This document shows, piece after piece, positions 1 through 11,100 of a DNA stretch of 53,308 nt; position 1 is the stretch's first letter; each line of letters starts with the position of its first letter. The DNA lies in NCBI GenBank assembly GCA_025890175.1, contig JANPYM010000005.1, positions 99,729 through 153,036 on the forward strand, read 5' to 3'. The notes beneath the pieces are model-generated. The model saw nothing but the letters and a program-made list of their open reading frames with translations, had not been told where the DNA came from and did no database searches. Origin of the DNA: Ciborinia camelliae (taxonomy: Eukaryota; Ascomycota; Leotiomycetes; Helotiales; Sclerotiniaceae). Position numbers and translations under genes: made by a program.

Positions 1-1502
1 CCCCTTTTTATCTTTTCTTCTTCCTCCCCCCCCCCTTTCTCATTTTCCCCTCGTCTGGATTAGATATACCATCAACCCTGAACAACCACAACCTCAAATG
101 CAATGCAATGCAATTACACATGCAGATAATTTACAAGGTATCAGATATCACGAACAAGCAGGACCATTCCATCCAGGTCCTTATGCGCAAGATATCATGA
201 CATGATACCAGAAAAGATCAACACCATCTGGCAACATACTTTGCCTAGCACTACTAGCTGGCATAGGCGAAATCATCCGCAAAAGGAAAACCCCAAGGTT
301 CATTCCAGGACCAGCAGTACCTTCTTTATCTTATCCGGCTCTTCGAAAAAGAACGGCGATACACTAGGTACGCATACTATACCAAGAAATTGGCATGTTC
401 CTTATCCACAGATGGTTTAGAAAAGGGGTTAGTTGGTAACTTATCCGTAACCTTATTTTACCAGATATCTAGGGAGAAACACATCGTTAATCCAACCTGG
501 AACTTGGCAAATCTGGTATGATCGAGTATGAGAGATCTATCCGATGAAAGAAACCCGAAAGTAAAATCGAGATGTTTCTGTTTCCGTTTCCGTTTCTGTT
601 TCTCATCAAGGAGCCAGCCAGTCCCAGACAAATATAACAATCCATCAAAGACCCATACATCCATCATACATATGAAACCTCCCATCTCGATACATCTTTC
701 TCTCTCTCCCTCTTCTCGTCAAAGAAAGAAAGAAAGAAACAATCCCAACTTCTCAACTCGAAACCCCTAGTACCTACCTACCCTCCAATAAACCCAAATC
801 TCACAAGTTCACGCCCTCTCAAATGAAAACTCGACCAAAAATCCAAAAGATGAGATGAAAGGCCAGCCACTTTAGCCACCCTATTCAAGGGCAGTCCAGC
901 CTCCGAACAAACAAAACAAAACAAAACAAACCCCATCACTCCACTCCACCATTCATCATGCATATCGGCAAATAATAATAAAAAGAGTTTCTTTTTTTCC
1001 TTCATTTCCATCAAAATCTGTCACTACCCAGCGCCACCCGATCATGTCGAATTCTTCGATTCTTCATCCATCCACATCCAAGTGAATGCAAGTGAGTGCA
1101 ACCGCAACGACCACCACCACCAGGATCCCAAGGAAGCAGCGTGTTTGTTTCTGCACTTTAATCTCAAAGCAGGCTGTTGGTTGCCTGTTTCGAGATTCAT
1201 CTGGCCAATGAAACGAGCTGGTTCTTTTTTTCCGGAAGGGTACCTGCATATTGAATTTTGGGGAGGGAGGTAGGGACTTGCTGATGCATTATTACAACAA
1301 TCCTGGCCCGGCCTCAAATCCCAAACTCGATATTTTGCATGGCACCATCTTCAACTGTTCGAGATCTGTCAATAATAGATTACTCACCATCTCCGGGCCA
1401 AGTGTTTGCGACCATAATATCAAATAAGCAGCCGCGGGTATTTGCTTTCTTTTCATCACTCTTGATCATTTTGGGGTTTGGTCCTCTGAACAGTATCGAA
1501 AA
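1..1502. other. Intergenic region, no supported gene
   Basis: I see no convincing coding gene here. Open frames on both strands are short, overlap each other and resemble no family. The stretch has low-complexity patches: C/T-rich runs at the left edge, a pyrimidine-rich tract near 566-610 and AACAA-type repeats near 907-932. The right part probably contains the promoter and 5' leader of the RRM-like gene that starts at 1503. The left edge may be the end of a gene outside the window. Confidence 0.5.
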
Positions 1503-3227
1503 ATGTTTCGTCTACCAAGTTCTTATGAGCTATTTCTTGAGCGTGCAAAGCAAGAATTTTGGGCCCATCAACAGCGAGGTCACCATGATGATACAAAGAG
1601 GAGTGGTATCAACAAACCATCAAATTCAACTCAAAACTGTTCCAAAGTCAGGATCACCGGGTATTCTGACTCTAAGAAGGATGATGGCTGTTTGTGTTAC
1701 GTCGAAATTCACACCTCGCGTTACTAATTGTGAACAGATATTAACGAAACCCTCTTTGATTCATGTTGCGTGTCCAGAACCAATAATACAGTTGAGTCAC
1801 CCAGAAACCGCTTGCGGCTCTACAACTCTTGCACTGCATCAAATCGTGGGAGATCAGAATTTGGTCAAGTACAGCAAGCTGAGAATCCCTCCTCCATTTC
1901 GAATTCCCCGACCAACACTTTGAATATGTCTGCTTCAAATTCTCGTAAGTGTCTGAATGCCGGGCTTCGTGATATAATGTCTCGACATCTCGGACTCCAT
2001 ATTGAGGTACAGGATCAACATGATTCTGCATTCATGAGAGCCCATGCGCGAACCATCTCGACTTCTTCTCACCCGAGTTCATCATCGTCGTTTGCATCTC
2101 CCACATCCACTAACATCACGACGCCGGTGCATGATCAAAATATATTTGACATACTCAACTGGGAGGAAGTTAAGTCCCCGACCCAACCTATCCCCATGCC
2201 AAATTCTCTTCGCGATCAAGAATTATCCGCCATGGCACGAGACGGTTGGAGGTCGGATGAATATAGAGAGGACGAGGAAGTGAAAAATCCACCAACCGAG
2301 TTCGTTCCATCTGCAATCCTCCGAGGCGAGCGTCGTTCGACCAAACCCGAAATGGCGCGTAGAGCTGCAGAAGTTGGTATTTCCGTCAATCCAAATTACA
2401 AAGGCGAGCTCACCAACTTCAACCTCCGGAATGCAATGTGTCTCGACCACGAGAACTGTGCTGTGAGGATCCACTACATCCATCCAGAAGCTAGTCATCC
2501 CGAAATTTTCTCCGTCATTACCCATGGCAAGGTGTTTTCATTCAACTACATCGCTCCCATGGAGAAAGTTTTGCCTTATGCCGCCGCGGATCTTGCCTTC
2601 GTCACACGAGAAGCAGCAGAAGAATTTTTCCACGATGCCAACTTCGGTCGAGGCATTTATATTCGCGACCAGAGAATCAAAGTGTTGTGGAACAGGGTCA
2701 AAGTAATGCCGGCGGAAGGTCGATATCAGAAAATGTCAAGAGTTATCAGAATCAAAGGCCCAGCCGATGATTTTTCTGTGAAAACCCTTGAATATTTCTT
2801 CCGAAGTAAATTTGAATTCGATCTTATCCACAGCGAGGTTCGTAATGGGTTCAAATTTCCATCCTGCTTTTGTATCCAATTCTGTTTCCTGATCTATAAC
2901 TTCCCTTTTTCTTGAAACACTTTTTTTGGTTTCCTGACGCAGCTTTCACTGCACATTTGTCTCCCCATTTATCTCCAAAAACTTTCATTCACAGGAAAAT
3001 ACTGACTCCCCAATCTGCAACAGGAATGGAGCGAAGGGAGCGGACGCAAGATCGTTGAATTGGGATTTTCGTCCATTCGAAGCCAAAGCGAGTCAGCAAT
3101 GAAAAGCTTCAAGCTGCATGTCGACCAGAACATGCCGAATGAGGGATATTCCATCTGGTATGCTTCCGATCCATGCACCAGACCCAGTCATGGAGACAAA
3201 TCTCGATCGGCTGGGAATTGGAGATAG
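1503..3227 (+). CDS. RRM-like RNA-binding-domain protein (fungal family), three exons
   Basis: Proposed exons are 1503-1689, 1738-2837 and 3024-3227, giving 496 aa. Intron 1 has a GTTTGT donor, a TTACTAAT branch region and an ACAG acceptor; intron 2 starts GTTCGT, has CTGAC before its end and closes with ACAG. Both joins keep frame. The N-terminal half is Ser/Thr/Asn-rich and probably disordered. From about residue 290 there are two alpha-beta segments like degenerate RRMs (about 290-383 and 398-485), with 'FVTREAAEEFF' and 'RDQRIKVLWN' resembling RNP2/RNP1 surroundings. The last exon ends near a 'WYASDPC' motif. The ATG at 1503 was chosen because it is the only upstream start that splices in frame. 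A perfect GTAAGT at 1945 may mark another intron, but I could not place its acceptor confidently. By family resemblance it is probably an RNA-binding protein; its target is unknown. Confidence 0.68.
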
Positions 3228-4659
3228 TGCCTTCGGGCAACATCACAGTTGGCATGTTACCGTACGATCAAGCCGGATATCATCAACAAATCGTACATCA
3301 TGCCAAGGTGTGTGGATCCCTTGTCTTCGAAGTATTGGACTGTAGATATGTTAGCTGGAAGAACTGGATGGGCGGCGGCTGCGTTACGCTGACCCCGACA
3401 TTCTTCGTGGTGGCTCTATTTCTCACAATGACTTCGTCATTGCTGGATCTTTGAAGATGTCGTTTGGAGGCTCAACCTCACTCGAGTCTTTGAGGTGGTG
3501 GAAAAGGCACCTTTACTTTACCGTTCCTTATGCCGTCTTCTTTGGCCTTCTACCTTCTACATTGCAGATCAAATCATCCAGACCGTGGAAAAGGCACCTC
3601 GCAAAACCAGAAACGATCTTTACCTCAACCATTCCTTACACTCCATATATTCGTCGTCTGTAGCCTTCCACCTTGAAGTTGAACATCCAGTTATCGAGAC
3701 CATGAACAATGCACCTCGCAAAACTAGAACTGGTTACCTTCCTTCCTTCCCTCCATTTCTTTTCAAAATATCCACGGCGAATGAGGTATGCGGACGCGGC
3801 GACGTGTTGCCCCCCTTCCCCTCTCTTTTTAAAAATATTTTAACCCCCGGCACGATCTTTCTGATTCGAATTCGAATTTCTCGTTCCGGCGATTCTTCTG
3901 CGGCATTCTTTTTTGTTTTTTGTTTTTTCTTTTCCTTATTTGAAGTGTTTTTGAGTTTCGTTTCATTTCTTTCCTGGGTCTGGCGTTAAGTTTGCGTGGG
4001 TAATTTTTCGGTTTAAAATGGTTCGAGGGATGTGGTGGTCGGCGATGGCATAACATAAGTCTGCAAATTCTGGATACTTATTTTGGATATGAGCATCGGA
4101 GCATCGAATGAACGCAAAATATAGTATGAATGATCAAACAAAGATAATTACCCAGCGATGGCTCTAGTGATTAAATGTGTCTGTCTACGTACTCAGGCCT
4201 CAATCGATAAATTGAGGTATATCTCCTTTCATGAGCTCATTTCCTCAATTCACCATAGTACCATCATTCACATGTGTTAGACTCTCGTCACATGGACATC
4301 AGCAACAGCAACGGGATCAATTTGCCGGTTTTAATGTTAGATATATTACGAACACATGCCAGATAACACTTTGCACCGCACTCACGGGCTTATAGGAAAG
4401 CTTTTTATTCTCATATCTATCGCTATCTACCAAAATGGACTAGCAAGTGCTCATTTGCAAATTTTGTGGAAACTGTTTGGTGTCCAGCTCTAGCTTTACA
4501 CAAGTACAGTATGAGCAAAATTGCAAATTGTATAAGCCACCATCGCTCGATCACCAAGCTAACTAACATGTTCCACCAAAAGACAGATCTCAAAATTTAG
4601 TATAGTGCTAACATGCGGGATGTCCTTACAAGGCTACTGTCCATCTCCTTTCAATAACT
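3228..4659. other. Intergenic region with coding-like debris
   Basis: This lies between convergent ends: the RRM-like gene reads in from the left and the antiporter from the right. Between 3230 and 3470 there are protein-like stretches split between frames, for example 'YVSWKNWMGG' followed one frame away by 'LRYADPDILRGGSISHNDF'. This looks like a frameshifted remnant or an unrecognised 3' exon. 3490-3745 is a degenerate tandem repeat. From 3830 to 4659 the sequence becomes T-rich and then AT-rich, and I see no gene. Confidence 0.45.
3496..3745 (+). repeat. Degenerate tandem repeat, about 90-115 bp unit, three copies
   Basis: Three imperfect copies each carry a block like 'tggaaaaggcacct' (near 3499 and 3583, and as 'tgaacaatgcacct' near 3702), followed by a T/C-rich stretch and a 'catcca' block. 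In the frame starting at 3495 the copies stay in register as protein ('VEKAP', 'TVEKAPRKTRND', 'TMNNAPRKTRTG'), so an old coding duplication is possible. No known domain was recognised. Confidence 0.5.
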
Positions 4660-6159
4660 TCATACATGTGGTGGCGGGGAAGCCTTTGGTGGGTTTGGAT
4701 AATAGAAGGCTGCCACGGCAATATTGATGTACACGAGTACACAAAGAGCACCCTCTAAGTAGTTGGACCTGCAATCTTTCAAGAAATTTCCGACCACCAA
4801 AATGGACAGAATTAAGATGACAATATTGAAAAGATCAAAATTCAAATCCATTGGGATGTTGACAATCCACCCAATAATGACAACAAGAGGAGCATTGAAG
4901 AGAGCAGTTTGGATGGTAGCGCCTAGGACATGTGAGAGGGCAAGGTTCATGGAGTTGTCATGAGCTTCATCGATAGCCGTCAAATGTTCAGCAAACTTCT
5001 CCACGAGAGGAACCAAGATCAAACCAACAAAGCTGTCAGAAATGCCATCTTCGTCAACGATGAACTCGATGCTTTCCACGAGTCTGATGGCAGTGAAAGT
5101 AACCATGCTGATTGAAACTGCCAATGCCACCACACACTCGGTGAATGTCAACTTCTCTTTTAGAAGATCTTCTTCATAGTCCTCCTGTTTCTGTTCATCG
5201 GCCTCAAAGATAGCGTCGTATATAGATTGGTGGGACCGCATTTGAAAGTAAACGTATAGCGCATACGAAATGATGAGCAAAATAGAGGTCATTCGTGAAA
5301 GATGCAGAACGGAATCTGCGAGTACAACAGGATCATGCTCGGAGTTGGCGCTCTTAACGGCCATATTGAAAGCTGCAGGCACAATAAGACCGAGTCCACT
5401 GATTTGTAAGTTAGGTAATGGATTGGATAGAATCTTGCATAAGACATACGCTTGCAGGAGTAAATCACTTCCAACCTCACTAATTTCTTCATCAAACTCT
5501 TGTTCATCGTGTGTCAATCCTCCCACGAAGAAGCACATTCCCAAACATAACAGCTGAGTGGCCAAAATAGATCCCATTATGGCGGCTTGCATAACCTGGA
5601 ATTGGCGTCTGGAAAGGAGTACCATGAACATTACAATCTCGACGACAGATCCGAGGGTGGTCTCCAGCAGAATACCAAATACTTTGTCCAATTTGCGAGA
5701 TAACTCTTGACCAGCAAAACCAATAAGATTTGCACAGGGAATCATTGAAAGATAGTTGAGGATAAATATGACTGTATGCCAATCCTCCCGAGAATATGTC
5801 ACAACGATCGCAACAGGGACAATGGGCCAGAGAAAGTTGACGGCTTGAGATGCACTACTTGAAGATTTCCAGCATATTTGAATGCATTTAATGGCACTCA
5901 ATCCTTTTCGGCCACTTTCACCTTCTGGAGCAATACCGGTTGTGACCCTGAAGCCTAGGTGGTTGACCTCGAAAGCGGGAATAAGTGCGTCCTCTTCACT
6001 ACTGTGTGGAGATGCAGTCTGGAGACGAGATCTACTCCTGACAGGAGTCGCTTCATTGGGTAAATTTGAGAAGGAGACTTGAATTGAATGCTTCAAGGCA
6101 GGTCTTAGACCATTGGAGTTCCCGGAGCCTTTCGGCGTGAGAGAGTTTGAAGATGCCAT
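4660..6159 (-). CDS. CAX-type Ca2+(cation)/H+ antiporter, probably vacuolar
   Basis: Predicted as 482 aa after removing a 51-bp intron (5399-5449; GTATGT donor, CCTAAC branch, TCAG acceptor). The intron is a multiple of three and stop-free, so reading through would insert 17 residues; splicing restores 'LLLQAGLGLIVPAAF', typical of the family. The start at 6159 (MASSNSLTP) is preferred over an upstream ATG at 6225. The protein has a Ser-rich polar N-terminus and then about 11 hydrophobic segments in two halves separated by an acidic loop ('DEQEFDEE'). The two alpha repeats are near residues 165-200 ('GSVVEI') and 365-405 ('VEKFAEHLTAI', then 'LGATIQTALFNAPL'). Canonical CAX proteins have GNxxE in both; here the Asn is replaced while the Glu is kept. 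The expected role is proton-driven uptake of Ca2+ or another cation into the vacuole; the exact ion is uncertain. Confidence 0.9.
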   Translation of the reverse strand: MASSNSLTPKGSGNSNGLRPALKHSIQVSFSNLPNEATPVRSRSRLQTASPHSSEEDALIPAFEVNHLGFRVTTGIAPEGESGRKGLSAIKCIQICWKSSSSASQAVNFLWPIVPVAIVVTYSREDWHTVIFILNYLSMIPCANLIGFAGQELSRKLDKVFGILLETTLGSVVEIVMFMVLLSRRQFQVMQAAIMGSILATQLLCLGMCFFVGGLTHDEQEFDEEISEVGSDLLLQAYVLCKILSNPLPNLQISGLGLIVPAAFNMAVKSANSEHDPVVLADSVLHLSRMTSILLIISYALYVYFQMRSHQSIYDAIFEADEQKQEDYEEDLLKEKLTFTECVVALAVSISMVTFTAIRLVESIEFIVDEDGISDSFVGLILVPLVEKFAEHLTAIDEAHDNSMNLALSHVLGATIQTALFNAPLVVIIGWIVNIPMDLNFDLFNIVILILSILVVGNFLKDCRSNYLEGALCVLVYINIAVAAFYYPNPPKASPPPHV

Positions 6160-7035
6160 TGAGACAGTGGAATTGTTGTTTTTAAGAAAGCGAAGAGAGA
6201 GTAACAAGAAACATGATGGCAACAATTACAAGGAAGAGTCGTTCCTGCCGTTCATTACCTGCAACTGCCATTTATACAGTGCTCAATTACCATAATTGAC
6301 CATCGCGCCTTCCACATCATTTTGTTCATTTGAAGATATGAGACATGCGAAGAGTGACACAGTGAAGTGAAGTTCAGGGTTGCTTTGAAATTCCCTCAAC
6401 CAGTGATTTAACCATCATCTATCTATATCAAGATTTTCTATTGATGGGCTTGAGAATGAATAGGTGACTTCTAGCTTGAGGTAATTGAGATACCGGCAAT
6501 TGAAGTTTGAGGTGAAGTTTCACGAAATACTTGTACTGTAACTGTTTACATCGGCTCGGACTAATATTCCTCCGCTGAACGGATTAAGATCGGATTTCCC
6601 CAATCTAACTGTACAATATATACCCAGTGTATATATATATATATATGGTCAATTCAATCGAAACAATGAAGTCCGGCGATTGTGGTATGCATGGTGGCAG
6701 AATGCGGACTTCCATTCCGAATTCTCAAGCCTCAGATCTTTGGTACCATATACCATACATAATGCAAAACACAACAGGTCAAGCTCAAGTATCCTGCACG
6801 CTCAAAGCCACGAAATGGTTCAGATGACCTCTCAATGCTTGATATTTACACAAGAATACGGTAATTCATTTATCAAGTACTGACCTCTAGCTACCTACTC
6901 ATTATTAAGTCAATTCCAATCCAGTTTTGGTTGACATCATATGTTGAACTTCAACCATCACCTCGTGAGAAACATACTTGGGGTCAATTCGCATGTCTCC
7001 AGTAATAACCATTCGCATAACTCCTCTTCCCCGAC
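6160..7035. promoter_or_regulatory. Divergent promoter region between antiporter and SDR genes
   Basis: The flanking genes are transcribed away from each other, so this 876-bp gap should hold both promoters. It contains a (TA)n run near 6628-6646. No convincing ORF or shared operator was seen. 7020-7035 immediately before the SDR ATG is pyrimidine-rich, as is common for fungal leaders. Confidence 0.5.
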
Positions 7036-8103
7036 ATGTCTACTGCAATTCCCAAAGATTCGATGGTCCTTGTTACTGGTCTCAATGGTTACATTGGATC
7101 CCATGTAGCTGACCAACTCTTGAAAGCTGGGTATCGAGTGAGGGGTACCACCAGAGATCCTTCCAATGTGAAGAATTTGGTTGCACAGTGGGAACAACAA
7201 TATGGAAAGAATAGAGTGGAGGTAGCAATTGTGCCAAATATGGCTGATGAAGGGGCATTTGATGAAGCTGTGAAGGGCGTGTCTGGAATCGCACATGTAG
7301 CATCAAACTTGTCCTTCTCGCCAAATCCAAACGAGGTAAGACTTAAGTATTACCCTAACAATACACAACTAACATGTAGATTTCTTCAGGTTATTCCAGA
7401 ATGCCTTTCTGGAGTGAACGGTATTCTCAAGTCTGCAGCCTCGGAACCAAGTGTCAAACGTTTTGTTATCACATCATCCTCTATGGCCGCAACTCACCCG
7501 AAGCCTAATAAGGAATTTTATATCGATGAGAATACGTGGAACGAAGAAGATGTTGAAGCGGCGCATGCCCCACCTCCATATGAACCGTCAAGAAAGTGGG
7601 CTGTTTATGGAGCCAGCAAGACTGAGGCCGAGCAAGCGGTATGGAAATTTGTGAAGGAAAGAAACCCAGGCTTTGTAGCCAATGCTATTCTTCCAGATAC
7701 AACAATGGGTTTGATCTTGGATCCCTCACAACGTGGCTCTACCGGCGCTCTTATTCGAAATCTATACCTGGGAGATAATTCTGGGGTTCTGCATCTACCA
7801 CCTCAGTATTTTGTGGATGTGCAAGATGCGGGACGCCTTCATGTATCGGCGCTGATTGACGAGGATGTAAAGAATGAGAGATTATTTGCTTTCGCCGAAA
7901 CATTCAACAATAACATTTTACTGAGGACCTTTCGCAAGATTCGACCCGATGCAAAGATCATGGATGACTTCCATGATGACAACATCAATGATCTTTCGAA
8001 AGTAGCCAACCAAAGGGCCGCAGAGCTTCTTACGAGAGATTTTGGACGTAATGGTTTCACGAGCTTGGAGGAGTCTTTAACGAACAATATTCGAGGGCTA
8101 TGA
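7036..8103 (+). CDS. NAD(P)-dependent extended SDR reductase (epimerase/aldehyde-reductase type)
   Basis: Exons are 7036-7335 and 7390-8103, giving 337 aa. The 54-bp intron has a GTAAGA donor, a CAACTAACA branch and a TTCAG acceptor. It is in frame and stop-free, but splicing restores the family-like 'NPNEVIPECLSGV'. The nucleotide-binding motif TGxxGxxG lies at residues 14-21 ('TGLNGYIG'). The catalytic motif YxxxK is Y173-GAS-K177, with the upstream catalytic Ser in 'VITSSSMAA' near 130. Arg residues after beta-2 ('RGTTRD') favour NADPH. This matches the fungal GRE2/ketoreductase-like subgroup of extended SDRs, which reduce aldehydes or ketones in the cytosol. The substrate cannot be told from the sequence. 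Length is normal and no defect is seen. Confidence 0.92.
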   Translation: MSTAIPKDSMVLVTGLNGYIGSHVADQLLKAGYRVRGTTRDPSNVKNLVAQWEQQYGKNRVEVAIVPNMADEGAFDEAVKGVSGIAHVASNLSFSPNPNEVRLKYYPNNTQLTCRFLQVIPECLSGVNGILKSAASEPSVKRFVITSSSMAATHPKPNKEFYIDENTWNEEDVEAAHAPPPYEPSRKWAVYGASKTEAEQAVWKFVKERNPGFVANAILPDTTMGLILDPSQRGSTGALIRNLYLGDNSGVLHLPPQYFVDVQDAGRLHVSALIDEDVKNERLFAFAETFNNNILLRTFRKIRPDAKIMDDFHDDNINDLSKVANQRAAELLTRDFGRNGFTSLEESLTNNIRGL

Positions 8104-11100
8104 GTTCGGAGATCACGCAATGAAAAGTTAAGTCGAGTATTTTGAATGGCTGCTACTGATTTACCTCATTATCACAAATTTTTAGTTATTATCTATCCTC
8201 CATTCATCATTACTTCAAATTGTAATAGCAAGGTGAATGATCTGTATTGAAATTCAAAAGAAATAAATATCAGATATCAAATCTTGTTCTAGTCTATTTT
8301 CACTTATTAACTTATGCAATTGTTTATCGTGATTTTTCGGTATCATGTACCGATCAAAAACACCAGCATTGCTTATCCGTTCAAAGCTCTATTGAAGTTT
8401 CACCATATCCATTGCATCCGCTGATTCTAAAAAGGATTTGGAAGTCAATGCTTTGTTTTATATTGGGATTTCCTATCAGTGCGAACTCTGGCACCCATTT
8501 TTGTTCCCTCTTGTCTACCAAAAATGACGTGTCAATCCAGAGCATCATGCAATTTTTTTGCAATGGAGAACCATCTCTCTCCTCAACCTTCAAATCCAAA
8601 ATCCAAGGTCAAAATTAGATGTGGATCTTGTGAAGAACGTTGTGGTGCTATAAAATTAGCGGATATGTTTGGATAAAAACAGTATATCTACGAAGGCAAC
8701 TCAAATGTGCGCAAGCATGGCAACTATTCTATTCGTCGCCGGACACATTTTCTTGGGCATGCTGAATATCAATGCTATTAGGCTATTCTTTAGTCTTCTT
8801 GGATGGGAAGTCATTTTGAAATAGTGATATGATATGATGGTATCTAGTGATGGCAAAAAATGTATAGGGATGAGTTAAGATTAATGTTAGTGCATATGAA
8901 AATACGACAGTGAAAAGTCCGAAGATACTTGGAGATACCGAAGTATTCTCTCTCCAACCTTGCAAACTTTATGGAACCCGATCTGATGTTTACCCACTTG
9001 TTCACTCGGATTGATGAATAGCAATTGCACATTTTTGGGGGCGAGCTCCTGATTTGTTGAGATTTGGAGAAATGGAAATGTGGAGGGGGAGAGGGGGACT
9101 TTATGTGTACGGGATTCTGATTCTTCTGAGGCGGGGTAGTATAATGTGGTACCCGACTGCACATATTCACCCAGACCTAAGTTTTCCAAATTGTTATTCA
9201 CCATATATCGTGGACTGGGGCATTGAGGGGACGCTAGTATGAGAGCTAGGGAGCGAGGGAGCTTAAAAGACCTGTCTGTTTCTTCATTTTTCGACCATGA
9301 GAAATTGTTTGAACGTCGCAAGACACCAGGTTCTGGTCGGCAGCTATTCCTCTCTGTTGAAACTAAAACTTGCCGGTGGGTATGCAGAGTTAAATGTGCG
9401 ATATCATCTTCAACCGGTATCCCAAAACTTTGGTGGAGTTTTCAGTATCCATTATGGAGGTATACTCATCCGATGTGAGGCGAGGCTGGAAAACGACAAT
9501 ATTAATGATGAGCTTCAAGTGACAACGAAGCGAAACTCGGCATATTTCAGACCACAGAATATAATATCTGAAACCTGGGCATGCAACCACGACGTATACT
9601 TCCTTGCGTTACTAAAATAACGAGCTCATGAGAGACAGGTTTATGGTGATTACACACGCCAGGCTAGAGAAGAAGACATGGATCACCTGTCTCTTACTAG
9701 ACTGCCGGGTTTGGTAGATGGTAGTGGAGGCTGGATGGCTTCACTTATATAATTGGAAAAGTATCTTTGGAGTTTGAGAGTTGATACATACCCCGCTTCT
9801 GATGCCTACCTAGGTACCCAGGGAGCAAGTCGAATAGTGCCTAGGCATCAAATCGAAGAATGATTCACTTCCTGATACTATTCTCCAGTGGCTGAGTGGT
9901 CACCTAACTTATTAAGTCTCATATTCCCGAGGTCAAGAATAGTTTGTTTGGTGGGCATAAAAGAAGGGATCTGATGTGATTTACTAGAACATTGCAAAAA
10001 AGAAAACAGCAAATCTGGTAGAGCATGGCTAGAATATTACAACGAGATATACCGAAATTTGGTGTAGAGTAGAAGTTCAGATGAGTGAGTTGTAATTAGT
10101 GAAAGACGACAGTCCTCAACTTTCACGCAAAAAATGATGGCGTTCGGGCTGTTTAATATATGACAATGCAAATTTTTTATTCGTCTAAACAATCAATTCC
10201 CAATCATCGAATGTCACACATATATTGTTCTACTTAACAAATCATATACCTCATACACCTCATACACTTCAATTTCCACTCATCTCAATCCTGACGGACG
10301 GTTTTGTCAGCCTAATTTTCCGTTTACATTAGATTAGTAAATGGATATACCGTTTTATACCTACTTAGAGATTGGGAAAAGAACAAGTCTAGTTTACTAA
10401 TTTACTTTGATCACCATCCTAATTTCTTAGTATCCATACCTACCTGGTAGGTATCCCAAAGTTTGGTTCGTAAATAACTCTCTCTCTCTCTTGGAGATTG
10501 ATTGCTAGGTCCCGGAGGATAATGTAGTTGCGAGTTAGTCCGAGTTGGGAGGATATGGTGTATAAAAGAATCATCGAGGACTTGGGGTTCTTACCACAAA
10601 CTGGCATTGACTCCAACGATAGAAGAGATATGGAGGTTGTGGCTTGTTCCTTTGGCTTTTTTTCCTGGGACCAGATTCATCAAGATGTTTGAATAATTTC
10701 ATTCTTAGTCTGGGTGATTGCCTACTTTTGGAGAGGAAGGAAGTGTCCAAGTGAACAGGGAAAATGATAGCAGTGACCTACTGTGAGCTAGTAGTGATAG
10801 CAAAATGGGGGTTCGCATGAAGGTATCGTGCATGAGAAAAGGCTCATGGAGAGATGGGGTGTTTATTCTCATGAAAACGAACTTCTGACCACTTTTTTTG
10901 CGTCCTTCACACACCCATTTAACGGTTATCAAAACCCTGGTCACTCATTCCACGGGCGCCCCTTCTATGCACAAGAAGTTGGTGGAAAGAAGATAGGATA
11001 TGTTATGACCGCTATCTAGTATTCACTATCCCATAAATTCGTAAGCTTCGAGTCCCGGTGCGCGAAACATTCAACACCATGGGTATAAAAGATACGAATC

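Noticed and set aside
1339..1923. 194-codon forward frame
   Set aside because: Overlaps the better-supported exons of the RRM-like gene in a different frame and has no domain.
8247..9620. Frames of 60-144 codons on both strands
   Set aside because: They overlap each other, lack family resemblance and show no splice structure linking them.
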